DNA from: Methanoregula sp.
GTDB lineage: Archaea > Halobacteriota > Methanomicrobia > Methanomicrobiales > Methanospirillaceae
Assembly (NCBI GenBank): GCA_023228295.1
Contig: JALOBP010000005.1
Location: 1 to 58,513, forward strand
Reading direction: 5' to 3'
Length of the DNA stretch: 58,513 nt
Shown here: positions 7,763 to 16,965 of the stretch, piece by piece
Layout of the letters: every line of letters starts with the position of its first letter
Numbering within the stretch: the first letter of the stretch is position 1
The notes under the pieces: generated by a model
The model's input: the letters and a program-made list of their open reading frames with translations, nothing else
The model's database searches: none
Told to the model about the DNA's origin: nothing
Position numbers and translations under genes: made by a program

Positions 7763-8902
7763 ATGAAGATTCTCTTTGTTGTATGTGGTGAAGGGCTCGG
7801 GCATGCGTCCCGCTGCCTTCATCTCGGGCATTACCTGCAGCTTGCCGGGCACACCATGCATTTCGCCGGCTATTGCAAATCCTATGATTTCATGAGCCAG
7901 CACAATTGTTCAAACCTGCACGAGACTCCCCGCGAGGTCTGCCTTGAAGGGGAGGACGGGTTCTTCTCTTTAAAAAAGACTCTCTGGCACTCGAAATGGA
8001 TCGTCCCTGACATGATCCGATCTGTCATGAACGTACGGCGGCTCATCCGCGAGCACCATTTCGACTGCGTTGTCTGCGACACAATGTATGGCGGAGTGCT
8101 TGCAGCCCGGCTTGAAAAGACGCCCTGCATCTTCATCACCAACCAGAACCATTTCAACGGCCTTAATGGCACAACCAACCCGATCTGGCGCATCCTCAAC
8201 TTCCTGATCCGGCGCTACCTGAAACTCGCCGATCATATTCTCGTCCCGGATTACCCGGCCCCGGATACCGTGAGTGAATACAATATCCGTATCCCCCCGG
8301 GCGAGGAATCGCGCTACACCCTCTCCGGCCCGTTTTATGACTTCGACCCGTCCCGCTACCAGTATGCCACCGAGACCATCTTCACCAGTTTTGGTGGCGA
8401 ACCCTACAAGCTCCCGATGTACCTGATACTCAAAGGCATTGCCGACCAGCACAAGGATGTCACCTTTGACGTCTTTTATACCGGCAGCCAGTTGCCGGAA
8501 TCTTCGGACAACTTCAGGTCTCACGGGTACGTGCCTAACATCTACGAGCACCTTGCCCGGGCAAAGATTGCCATCGTCCATGGGGGCCTTACAACCCTCC
8601 ACGAGGCCCTCCTCTTCGAGAAACCCGTCCTGATTATCATGGACCCGAGCCATCCCGAACAGCAGAACAATGCGAAGAAGATCGTGGATATGGGGGCAGG
8701 CATAGCCATTAATGGCAGGGACGTGTCAAGAGACGTGCTGGAGAGGAAGATCAGGGAGACGCTTCAGATTACCCCCCGGCCATTCCGTGAGGTCCATGCC
8801 CGGATCAACGGGCGGAAGACTGCTGCGGAAATAATTCTCCGTTATGCCGGAGCCGGTAATCCTGCAACAGGGAAAATTGAAAAAGAGGATCGAAAGCCAT
8901 GA
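7763..8902 (+). CDS. GT-B fold glycosyltransferase (MurG/UGT-like)
   Basis: About 379 residues from ATG 7763; a GTG 15 bases upstream is an alternative. The N-terminus KILFVVCGEGLGHASRCLHL is the glycine/His loop of MurG-like and related glycosyltransferases. The C-terminal half has the nucleotide-sugar binding block IAIVHGGLTTLHEALLFEKP followed by DPSHPEQQNNAKKIVDMGAG. The likely job is sugar transfer from a nucleotide donor to a lipid or glycan; the substrate is unknown. Its stop overlaps the next gene by four bases (ATGA), so the two are translationally coupled. Confidence 0.88.
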   Translation: MKILFVVCGEGLGHASRCLHLGHYLQLAGHTMHFAGYCKSYDFMSQHNCSNLHETPREVCLEGEDGFFSLKKTLWHSKWIVPDMIRSVMNVRRLIREHHFDCVVCDTMYGGVLAARLEKTPCIFITNQNHFNGLNGTTNPIWRILNFLIRRYLKLADHILVPDYPAPDTVSEYNIRIPPGEESRYTLSGPFYDFDPSRYQYATETIFTSFGGEPYKLPMYLILKGIADQHKDVTFDVFYTGSQLPESSDNFRSHGYVPNIYEHLARAKIAIVHGGLTTLHEALLFEKPVLIIMDPSHPEQQNNAKKIVDMGAGIAINGRDVSRDVLERKIRETLQITPRPFREVHARINGRKTAAEIILRYAGAGNPATGKIEKEDRKP

Positions 8903-9255
8903 CGGAACCAGGCGAGATCAGGATACTGAAACCGGGGGACAACCTGCATATATGCCCGGCCTGCGGGTATGCGCTGGGATTCCACACCTCGTTTATGAGT
9001 TCGAGTGCGTTGAAGGACAATCCCATCAAGTCCACACGGAATGTTTACCGTGTGATCCTCATCTGCCCGGAGTGTGGTGCACGCTACGATGTGGGGTGGC
9101 GTGTCTCGTTCTCGGAGTTCGAGAGTAAATTTGTTAAAACCCCGGTCACCCCGGTAGTTACTCTTCAGGCAACTGCCCCGCCTGTACCGCCGGTCACGAC
9201 CGTTGCCTGCCTGTCGCCATCCCTGCAGAACCATGATGAACCCCCGCCGGAATAA
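8899..9255 (+). CDS. zinc-ribbon protein, unknown function
   Basis: The 118-residue product has one zinc ribbon built from CPACG (about 19-23) and CPECG (about 57-61), separated by 34 residues, then a low-complexity Pro/Val/Thr tail. Function not recognised. It overlaps the glycosyltransferase gene by ATGA and lies close before the Nre gene, so these three probably form one transcript. Confidence 0.75.
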   Translation: MTEPGEIRILKPGDNLHICPACGYALGFHTSFMSSSALKDNPIKSTRNVYRVILICPECGARYDVGWRVSFSEFESKFVKTPVTPVVTLQATAPPVPPVTTVACLSPSLQNHDEPPPE

Positions 9256-9273
9256 TACCCGGTGTATCCCTGC

Positions 9274-10431
9274 ATGGATTCTGCCATGATGCGCTGTGCC
9301 GAATGCAAGGGAAAAGGCATGTGCGGGCTTCCCCGCTGCCCGATCATGAGCCGGTTCCATGCGCAGGCTGATGTGAAACCAGCGAGCAGCTATCAGGGAT
9401 GTTCGCCCTCGGTTTTTATTGGGAGTTATGGGTATCCCGATGTCCATGGCGGCCCGCTCCTCATTAATGATAACGACAACCCGCCTGACTGGCTCCGGAA
9501 CAATCTCGGGATGGAGGAGATCGTAAACCTCCGTGCCCGGACGATACGGGGCAGCGCCGGCCTTCACGCTGTTGGCGGCAGTCTGCAGGAGATTGCCCTC
9601 TCGAGTATCCCGCTTGATGTAGACGTGCTGTTCGAGAAACCCGTTGCATTTGCCCTGAATTTTGACGGCACTGTGGCGCCCGTCGGATTATCCGGTGCGG
9701 TAAAGAAGATGGACCTTGTCGGGAGTGCGAAAGTAGGGCGGGTCGTGGACCGGATCACCTCGGACACTGATATCGGTGCAACCGATGCAGCGAATGCACT
9801 CCTGGCGGACGGCGTGGACGTATACCAGATTGCGAAACTGATGACGGCCGGGCTTCTTGGGAAAAAGCGGACATTTGTCCCCACCCGCTGGGCGATCACT
9901 GCGGTTGATGACACCCTCTCGACCGGTCTCAAGAAAGATATTGCCCGGTTCCCCCCGGTTGAGGAGATCAGTATCTTTGCCGGTGAGATTTATGGGAACC
10001 GTATTGTCTGCATTCTCCTGCCGGGCGACTGGAAGTACGAGATGATCGAGATCTGGGGGAAACAGACCCTCTGGGGCGGGGACGAGGAAGTGATTGTGCA
10101 GGATCGTGAAGGGATGGTAAAACACGGGTATTCGCCGATCTCCGGGGCATATTATTCCGCCCGGCTCGCGGTCTGCGAGTACCTCAAAAGCATCCGCCGG
10201 TGTGCCCGGGTCATCGTTGTCCGCAGCGTCTCATCAGAATACTGGGCCCCGCTCGGAACCTGGGTGATCCGGGAAGCGACCCGGAAAGCGATGGCAAACC
10301 CGCCGGTCCGCTGCGAGTCGCTGGATTCCGCAGTTCGTCATGCTGCTGCTGTTGTGGGTTCGGACACCTGGGTCCCACACAGCACTCTTATTCCGGAACT
10401 CCGCACGCAGCGGACGCTCTTTCAGTTCTGA
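9274..10431 (+). CDS. nre: archaeal Nre-family DNA repair protein with PIP motif
   Basis: About 385 residues. The N-terminus has a zinc-binding pattern (CAECKGKGMCGLPRCP). The body matches archaeal Nre proteins (for example PLLINDNDNPPDWL, LQEIALSSIPLDVDVLFEKP and GWIR-like SEYWAPLGTWVIREA). The last residues, QRTLFQF, form a PCNA-interacting (PIP-like) motif, as in the haloarchaeal NreA that acts in DNA damage repair. The exact start is uncertain: GTG 9262, ATG 9274, 9286 and 9289 are all in frame. Its 3' end overlaps the convergent DNA ligase gene by ten bases, placing two PCNA-associated functions back to back. Confidence 0.88.
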   Translation: MDSAMMRCAECKGKGMCGLPRCPIMSRFHAQADVKPASSYQGCSPSVFIGSYGYPDVHGGPLLINDNDNPPDWLRNNLGMEEIVNLRARTIRGSAGLHAVGGSLQEIALSSIPLDVDVLFEKPVAFALNFDGTVAPVGLSGAVKKMDLVGSAKVGRVVDRITSDTDIGATDAANALLADGVDVYQIAKLMTAGLLGKKRTFVPTRWAITAVDDTLSTGLKKDIARFPPVEEISIFAGEIYGNRIVCILLPGDWKYEMIEIWGKQTLWGGDEEVIVQDREGMVKHGYSPISGAYYSARLAVCEYLKSIRRCARVIVVRSVSSEYWAPLGTWVIREATRKAMANPPVRCESLDSAVRHAAAVVGSDTWVPHSTLIPELRTQRTLFQF

Positions 10432-12074
10432 TATGCCTGGGCGGAATTGGCCTGCCGTTTGTACCGCTCGCGGATCCCCTCGATCGTTTCGATATCAGGG
10501 ATATCCTTGTCATCCCGGATGCGGATGAACCTCGGGAAGCGGAGAGCAAACCCGCCCTCATAATTCTGGCTTGCCTGCAGTTCGGCATATCCAACTTCGA
10601 ACACCAGCGAGGGCTCGAAAGTAACTTCCTTGCCGGATTTTCTGATAACGCTCTCTTTGAGGAGTTCGTACACCTCAGCGAGTTGCTCGTCCGAGAACCC
10701 GGTTGCCACCCGGCTTAGCGGGATGAGTTTCCCGGCATCCTGGACTGCAACAAGGAACGAGCCAAAGACATGGGCCCGCTTCCCCTCGCCCCATTCAGCG
10801 CCAATAACGGCAAGGTCGAGGGTGTCCACTTCCGGCTTGATCTTGATCCAGTTCCTGCCCCGCTGGCCCGGCGTGTAGGGCGAGGTGGGCACCTTGATCA
10901 TGATACCTTCGTGGCCGGCAGCAAGGGCGTTATCATAAGTTTTCGTGATAACTGAAGGATCATCGCTCTGCACCTGAGGGGCAACGAAAAGCCGGACTGC
11001 CCCTTCGAGTTTCTTCCTCCGCTCGACAAGCGGGAGGTCGATGAGCGTCTCCCCGTCAAGGTAGAGGATATCGAAGACATTGGGCACCATGGCAATGGCG
11101 TCCTGTGCCTCTGCGATATCGTGCTTTCTGCGCAACCTGCGGAGCACCGACTGGAACGGCATGGGTTTGCCGTCTTTCATGGCAATGACCTCGCCATCGA
11201 GGATCACATCATGCTCCGTTGCACTGAGCAGTTGTTCGATCACGTCCGGCAGGGCACCGGTTACGTCTTCGAGACGGCGGGAGTAGAGGCGGGCCCAGTT
11301 CCCTTTCTTATGGAACTGGAACCGCGAGCCGTCATACTTGAACTCGGCGGCGATCGATCCATGCTCTTTGATCATATCGGGGATCGTGCCCTGCTGGGCA
11401 AGCATCATCTTCAGTGGATGGAACGGGGTGATGTGGACGTCCCGGAGAGCATCCGGGCCGACTTTTGCAAGCCGTGCCACTTCACCCGTATCGTTGAGTG
11501 CCTGCATGGCATGCTCGACGAGCGAGGAGTCGACAGCAAACCCTTTTGCGATTGCTTCGCGGACACTGCCTTCACCCACACCAATCCGTAACTCTTCGAG
11601 CAGGATCCGTGCCAGGTACCTCCCTTCGAGCGGGTGGGCGTTCCCGAGCAGTCTCCGGACTGCGAGTAGTTTCTCCCGCTGCGATTTTGCCCCGCCTTTC
11701 TCGGCAATGCTGATAAGTTCGGTATAGACCCGGACCAGGTCCAGTTCCTCGTGGAAAAAGGTCATCTGGGATTTTATCGAGAGGAGTTCCTCGACAGCCT
11801 GCCCCACATCCCCGGTCCGGTTGATCTTCTCGATCACCTGCTCTTTTGTTACCCCCGCGACAGCGCCCGTTGCCTCGTAGAGGAGATTCGGGCCAATTCC
11901 CAGTTTTCGTGAACTCCAGTCCGCGAAGATCCTCCCCATCACGAAGCGGACAAAGACCGGCAGCTCGTCCTGAGTGAGCCCGGGAAGTTCTTTGCTGATG
12001 ATATCAATCATTTCGAGCCGGCCGGAGGTGCCCTCCAGTTTCTCGCAGACACGGGAAAAATCAATAAAGAGCAT
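10422..12074 (-). CDS. lig: ATP-dependent DNA ligase
   Basis: About 550 residues, usual for archaeal replicative ligases. The adenylation motif EFKYDGSR places the catalytic lysine near residue 246. Later motifs include LDGEVIAM, FDILYLDG, EGIMIK and GRNWIKIKPE; the N-terminal 200 residues are the DNA-binding domain. It seals nicks with ATP in replication and repair. I use ATG 12074, which gives the conserved start MLFIDFSRVCEKLE, rather than the GTG 24 bases upstream. Confidence 0.97.
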   Translation of the reverse strand: MLFIDFSRVCEKLEGTSGRLEMIDIISKELPGLTQDELPVFVRFVMGRIFADWSSRKLGIGPNLLYEATGAVAGVTKEQVIEKINRTGDVGQAVEELLSIKSQMTFFHEELDLVRVYTELISIAEKGGAKSQREKLLAVRRLLGNAHPLEGRYLARILLEELRIGVGEGSVREAIAKGFAVDSSLVEHAMQALNDTGEVARLAKVGPDALRDVHITPFHPLKMMLAQQGTIPDMIKEHGSIAAEFKYDGSRFQFHKKGNWARLYSRRLEDVTGALPDVIEQLLSATEHDVILDGEVIAMKDGKPMPFQSVLRRLRRKHDIAEAQDAIAMVPNVFDILYLDGETLIDLPLVERRKKLEGAVRLFVAPQVQSDDPSVITKTYDNALAAGHEGIMIKVPTSPYTPGQRGRNWIKIKPEVDTLDLAVIGAEWGEGKRAHVFGSFLVAVQDAGKLIPLSRVATGFSDEQLAEVYELLKESVIRKSGKEVTFEPSLVFEVGYAELQASQNYEGGFALRFPRFIRIRDDKDIPDIETIEGIRERYKRQANSAQAYQN

Positions 12075-12158
12075 GGCGGTTCTCGCTTGAGATTTCACTC
12101 CGGGGGTGGATTAACATTTTGTTTTCCTTTGGGGCAGGCACTGGAATCGGGAATGGGA

Positions 12159-12947
12159 TCAGAGCCGCATGATATGCGGGCAGCCCGCCAGCGATCCGCA
12201 CTGGGATGCGACGGTCACCCGTTCCATCTCGAAGAAGAGCCCGAGTCCCTCACGAGCGCTCCCCATCGCCTTCTCGGGAGTATTGTTCATCTCGCTTAAG
12301 TGGGCGAGGATCACCTGCGGGACATCCCTGCCGAAGTCCTGCAGGCATTCGGCAGCTGCCAGGTTCGAGAGGTGCCCCTTTTTTGAGCGGATCCTTCGTT
12401 TGAGCGATTCGGGGTACGGGCCGTTCTGGAGCATCTCCGGGCAGTGGTTGCTTTCGAGTACTATCCCGTCACAGTTGCGGAGGAGATCGTGCATATGGGG
12501 CGTGATAATCCCCGTATCCGTGCAGTAGCCGAACCGGAGATCCCCCTCGCGGATTACAAATCCACAGGGCTCGGCAGCATCGTGGGATATCGTGAAGGGT
12601 TCAATTTCGAGGTCGCCGATCCGGAACGGATCGCCATCCCGACAGGTATAGTGGACCAGGGGTTTTGTTGAGGTACGGCGGTGGTGCAGGAAATCTGCAA
12701 GCGTCCCTTCAGTGGCATGTACCGGAATATCGAGTTTCCGGGCCAGCACATCGATCCCCCGGGTGTGATCCCCGTGTTCGTGCGTGACAAGCAAGGCCTC
12801 GATCGTTCCAGCCTCGATCCCTGCCCGTTCCATGCGCAGGAGACACTCCTTTGCACTCAGGCCTGCATCGATCAGGATCGTGCCGGATTCGCCTTCGATG
12901 ACAGCACAATTCCCCTTGCTCCCGCTGGCAAGCATGATACAGCGCAT
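12159..12947 (-). CDS. MBL-fold metallohydrolase (YycJ/WalJ-like)
   Basis: The 262-residue product shows the metallo-beta-lactamase metal motif THEHGDH (residues 55-61), the start CIMLASGSKGNCAVIEG with the GSxGN signature of the YycJ group, and later metal ligands in YCTDTG and HLSEMN. Family members bind two metal ions and are thought to be nucleases or phosphodiesterases; the substrate here is unknown. It lies just upstream of the ligase gene on the same strand, so co-transcription and a DNA-related role are possible but not shown. Confidence 0.9.
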   Translation of the reverse strand: MRCIMLASGSKGNCAVIEGESGTILIDAGLSAKECLLRMERAGIEAGTIEALLVTHEHGDHTRGIDVLARKLDIPVHATEGTLADFLHHRRTSTKPLVHYTCRDGDPFRIGDLEIEPFTISHDAAEPCGFVIREGDLRFGYCTDTGIITPHMHDLLRNCDGIVLESNHCPEMLQNGPYPESLKRRIRSKKGHLSNLAAAECLQDFGRDVPQVILAHLSEMNNTPEKAMGSAREGLGLFFEMERVTVASQCGSLAGCPHIMRL

Positions 12948-13084
12948 TGTCTCATTATTTGCCGTCCTCGTATTAGAGTGTTTGACTTGGGGATCATAGT
13001 GCCTGTCGGCAGGGAAAAATCCGGGCTAAACTGTAATGAATCCGTGACGAAAAAGAATGTAAAAAGTTTGTCCTGACGGAAAAA

Positions 13085-13270
13085 TTATTCCCCGGGCTTC
13101 AACATCTCGTATTCAGCAAGCACCGGCGCGATGGTTTTTGTTGATATGCTCCGCCTCACGAGCTTGGTGAGCTTGCGGCAATAGTGGATATGCGCCATCT
13201 GGAAGCTGACAATGAGCCCGAAGCAGAAGCAGGTGATGCTTATGAGGGTGTAACTGACAATGTCGACCAT
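13085..13270 (-). CDS. small membrane protein, paralogue of the upstream gene
   Basis: 61 residues with one N-terminal membrane helix (about 5-26) and a cytoplasmic tail ending in a short acidic stretch. A strong ribosome site, GGAGGAGA, stands five bases before ATG 13270. It resembles the gene 13 bases upstream in length, helix position and tail layout, so the pair looks like an old tandem duplication. Function unknown. Confidence 0.65.
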   Translation of the reverse strand: MVDIVSYTLISITCFCFGLIVSFQMAHIHYCRKLTKLVRRSISTKTIAPVLAEYEMLKPGE

Positions 13271-13283
13271 GTTCTCTCCTCCG

Positions 13284-13472
13284 TTATGTTTCTTTTTCCA
13301 ACTCGTCGATGAGTGGGATTACCGAGTCAGCATCCGAACATTCCTTTGCCAGGGTTACAAACCGATTCGTGTAATACATAATCAGCAGCTGGTATCCAAG
13401 GATTAACCCGATGGTAAAAGTGATAACACCGATACCAATATAGATCAACAGATCTGTGAGCATATCAGCCAT
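13284..13472 (-). CDS. small single-helix membrane protein
   Basis: About 62 residues from ATG 13472, the start that lines up with its neighbour; ATG 13484 is also in frame. There is one membrane helix (IYIGIGVITFTIGLILGY) and a polar tail with VIPLIDELEKE, comparable with IAPVLAEYEMLK in the paralogue. It is first in a two-gene operon. An AT-rich promoter with AATAAATTTATC lies near 13510. Function unknown. Confidence 0.6.
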   Translation of the reverse strand: MADMLTDLLIYIGIGVITFTIGLILGYQLLIMYYTNRFVTLAKECSDADSVIPLIDELEKET

Positions 13473-13719
13473 AGCGCATCTCATTGTCAATTACGAGGAC
13501 TAACAGATAAATTTATTGAATACGTTTTCATTATCTGAATGAAAGTGTACGAATGGCAATAAGACCATCGTGTCCTTGAGAATCAGTTCCCCCACAGCAT
13601 GAATACAGGAGGGGGCTGCACAAAAAACTCGTGCACGTTCTGTCTCTCTCCTGGTTCAGCCCTGCTGTTTTCTGGTAGGATCCCCACATTGATTACCCGG
13701 TCCAGTTCCCTCCTGATCA

Positions 13720-14359
13720 ATGCAGCGCGATATTGGCATCCATATGAATGGTGGGGTCATCACCGAACGTGACCCTGATTTCTGTACCGTCCGTCTCCGG
13801 GCACCGTTCGGAATCTTCACCGTAGACCGCTCCGCTGGATCGCCACTCTTGTAAAGAAGTACGGGAATGGGGATGTCCATGGCACTACCCGCCAGACGTT
13901 CGAGATCCCGTATGTCAAAGGTTCCGACCTGAAAATGATCGCAAAATGACTTGAGAAGAACGGGACTCTGGTGGGCTCCGAGAAGGATGAGATCGTCAAC
14001 ATCATCGTCTGCCCGGGAACAACACGGTGCAAGTTCGCCACTATCGATTCCCCGGGCCTTGCAAAGAAGATCGACACAAAACTCTTTGGCAAGGTCATGC
14101 CGGTCAGGATGCGGATCGCGATTTCCGTGTGCCCGAATGCCTGTACAAGCCCGAGGCTCAACGAGATCGGGATCATCGCAGAGTGAGACCGTTCCGGATT
14201 ATAGAACGGCTCTGTACCGGCTGCGGGAACTGTTTATACTACTGTAAGGAGAACACGATCCGGATTAAAAACGGCATGCCCGTTCTTGTCGAGGACAAAT
14301 GCGTCCAGTGCGGGGTCTGCGGGGATTGGGTTCCCACTCAAGAGCAACTGTTCCCGTGA
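13720..14359 (+). pseudogene. decayed siroheme sulfite-reductase-like gene with ferredoxin tail
   Basis: Reading across frames gives one protein: ATG 13720 encodes a ferredoxin-like half domain (GGVITERDPDFCTVRLRAP). A length change near 13838 moves to the frame of YGNGDVHGTTRQTFEIPYVK. A TGA stop lies at 13947. The siroheme/[4Fe-4S] domain follows (CPGTTRC, then CPNACTSPRLNEIG). A second frame change at 14184 leads to a two-cluster ferredoxin (CTGCGNCLYYC, then CVQCGVC where the fourth Cys is Val). Three breaks plus loss of a cluster Cys show it is dead. Intact relatives in methanogens are small sulfite-reductase-like proteins. Confidence 0.8.
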
Positions 14360-14444
14360 AAAAATCCCCCCGGTTCTTTCCTAATCAGGAAAAGCCGGTC
14401 GGGGACATGATACGTGTATTCAATTAAAAAATGAATGAAATGTT

Positions 14445-15245
14445 TTAGATCTTCTTGTACAGGTTGCCGTACACTACTACGCCTTTCTTCTTCTTGTGGC
14501 GCTCGCCCAGGTCGCCGATGAAATGGGCGAACTTTGCCTTGGTGCCGGCAACTTCGAGTTCGACTTCGCCGTTTGGTTTGAAGCCGGGCATCATGACTTC
14601 GATAGAGCCAAAAACATAGATCGTCCCGTCAACCATCTGGCCGCCGAGTTTGCTCTTTGCATTGCCCTTGATGATGAGGGTCCCGCCCTCTGCATGGGTT
14701 AACGCGTGGACATCGACGTTGCCGTTGACGATGATCTCGCCACCGGTCATATACATGCCGATATCTGATCCGGCATTACCCTTGACAAGGATCTTGCCCC
14801 CGGACATGCCTCTCCAGTCACCGCGGTATGCAGCCCCAAGGTAGTTGCCTGCATTCCCCTCAATGGTAATTTCCCCGCCTTTCAGGGCGGTTGCAGCGAA
14901 TGCTGCAACATCGCCCCTGGCAAGGATCTTGCCGCCGGTCATCCAGGCCCCGACATAGAGGTCGGTGGTGCCTTCGATGACAAGTTCCCCGGCGCTCATC
15001 TTGAAGCCGAGGTACTTGACTTTCTTCACATCGCCCTTGACAATGATCTTCGTTTCGGCTGCGGTTGCACCGGCCCCGCCGCTCACGTCAAAGTACTTGC
15101 CAAGCGCCGAGGTGGTGTTTCCCTCGTGAACGCTGAGTTCGGCGATCTGTGCTGCAGTTTTTCCTGCAAATGCATCGGGGGAGATATTATCCGCCTCGAG
15201 ATACAGTGTGGGGGCGTTTTTCATGGTAATGGTTACAGTTTCCAT
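14445..15245 (-). CDS. fwdC: formylmethanofuran dehydrogenase subunit C, copy 1
   Basis: About 266 residues. The middle and C-terminal part is a beta-helix of glycine-rich turns (repeated pattern G-x2-G-x3-G-x-I-x-V-x-G, for example GGKILVKGNAGSDIGMYMTG), as in FwdC and the C-terminal domain of glutamate synthase. FwdC scaffolds FwdA and FwdB in the complex that reduces CO2 to formylmethanofuran. Last gene of its operon, 14 bases after fwdA. ATG 15245 is chosen because GTGGAG, nine bases upstream, looks like its ribosome site. Confidence 0.93.
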   Translation of the reverse strand: METVTITMKNAPTLYLEADNISPDAFAGKTAAQIAELSVHEGNTTSALGKYFDVSGGAGATAAETKIIVKGDVKKVKYLGFKMSAGELVIEGTTDLYVGAWMTGGKILARGDVAAFAATALKGGEITIEGNAGNYLGAAYRGDWRGMSGGKILVKGNAGSDIGMYMTGGEIIVNGNVDVHALTHAEGGTLIIKGNAKSKLGGQMVDGTIYVFGSIEVMMPGFKPNGEVELEVAGTKAKFAHFIGDLGERHKKKKGVVVYGNLYKKI

Positions 15246-15259
15246 CTTCTCCACCTCAC

Positions 15260-16965
15260 TTATGTTGCATCGACCTCAAGCGCGTACGGGTTTGGCACAA
15301 AGTGGTGGCCGAGCGCTTCGTAGTTGTTCTGCGTCATGCTGTAATACTTGACGAACTTCTCGCTGATGTCGCGCATTACCTGCGGGTTGTCGTTGGTCTT
15401 GACATTGACCCAGAGTGTGCGTTTGTTGCCGGTTGCTACGATCTCGCCGTTGCTGACAACCTGCACACCGCTCTTGAAGACGGCTGCACAGCGGCTGAAT
15501 GCCTTCTCGATGTCTTCGGGGTCTGTAACCGGCTTGTCGGGGTTGAAGTTGTACACTGCAACATCCGCATCCATGCCGGGTTTTAAGCCCCCGCACATGG
15601 CACCAAGACCGAGGGTCTTGGCCGGGCCGGCACGGGTCATCTGGGCAAGCTCGTAGAGCGAGAGCTCCTTGTCGAGGCTGCCGATGCTGGTCTGGGAGAG
15701 GACCTTGTCCTTGTGCTTGAATGCGTTGATCTGGGTGTCCCGGGCCTTCTTGCTCATGAGCCACTTGATGACGCGGGGGTACCGGGTGAACGGTCCTGCA
15801 TTCGGGTGGTCGGTGGTGATGTAACAGCGCATCGGGTCCTTCATCATGAGGGGGATCTCGAGGCCGATTGCCCACTGGATGGCACAGACCGAGATGTTCG
15901 GGCTGTAGATGTAGGGCACGACACCGGCTGCGGTCTCGAGCTCGACATCACAGTTTGCCCACTTGAGGTGGTTGAGACCGGTGAGGTGGTGCTCGAAGGG
16001 ACCGTCAGCAGTCATCGTGGTGGTCTCGTCAAGGGTGACGTTACCGGTATCGATGGTGATGTTCTTGTTCTTGTTGACGTAGTCCGTGATCTCCTTGGCA
16101 CCGGATTCGAAGTCGCCCCAGTTGGTTCCCTTGTAGGAGTGGAACTGGGAGTGGGTGAGGTGCATGACGGATTCGCGGCCGAACTTGTTCTTCGCCTGCT
16201 TGCCTTCTGCAAGTTTCAGGGTGTCGAGCGTGGTCTCGTAGCACCCGGGGTTCCCGAGATTGTTCGGGTGGATGTGCATCGAGTGCGGGAGGCCTAAGTA
16301 CTCGTTCGCGTCGATGAGTCCGCTGACAATTTCAGCCGGGTGATGTCGAAGTACGGGACCGGGTCGTTGACCGAGAGACAGTTCAGTCCCCATGCCCAGG
16401 CTTCCGTGCCGCCGGGGTTGACGACCTTGACCGCGTAACCCTTCGTGACACGGAGGAGCCAGGCGATATAGGCCGCGGTGTTCTCGACTTCCTGGTTCTT
16501 GAGGTACTCAAGAACGAACCAGTTGTTGCCGAAGACCGGGAATGCGCCCTCATCGATGATGGGGGTGTCGCGGATCTCTTCGTGTACGTGGCGGGAGAAG
16601 AGCGGGGGCATTGCGGCCTCCATAGCAGTGGTGTAGCCCATCTTTGCGTATTCGTAGCCGGTCTTGAACGTAGTCGGGATTGATGCCCCGCTGCCCATCC
16701 GCTCCAAACCCTTGGTGGGTGTGCAGCTGAAGAGCTTGTCCTCGGGCCGGTAGATGCGGCCGAGGTTCACCTTCGGGCCTGCGATGTGAGCGTGGATTTC
16801 CACGGCACCTGCCATGACGGTCTTGCCGGATGCATCGATGACCCTTGCACCGGAACCGACCTTGTCAACGATCTTCCCGTCTTTTATTGCGATATCTTTC
16901 TTGTCGCCCCTGATACCCTGTACCGGGTCAAAGACGTGGCCGTTCCTGATGATATATTCTGACAT
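15260..16965 (-). pseudogene. fwdA: formylmethanofuran dehydrogenase subunit A, copy 1, one frameshift
   Basis: Two overlapping frames together encode one FwdA. The N-terminal frame runs from ATG 16965 to YFDIT; the C-terminal frame resumes at PAEIVSGLIDANEYLGLPHS. The missing base is one C of a CCCC run at about 16340 (compare the intact copy at 37026-38756, which reads EITPAEIIKGLIEANEYLG). Adding it gives 568 residues, the normal size. FwdA is an amidohydrolase-fold subunit with a two-metal site (HAHIAGPK; lysine in VKVVNPGG; THLT-like region) that joins formate and methanofuran. Everything else is well conserved, so an assembly error is at least as likely as real inactivation. Confidence 0.88.
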
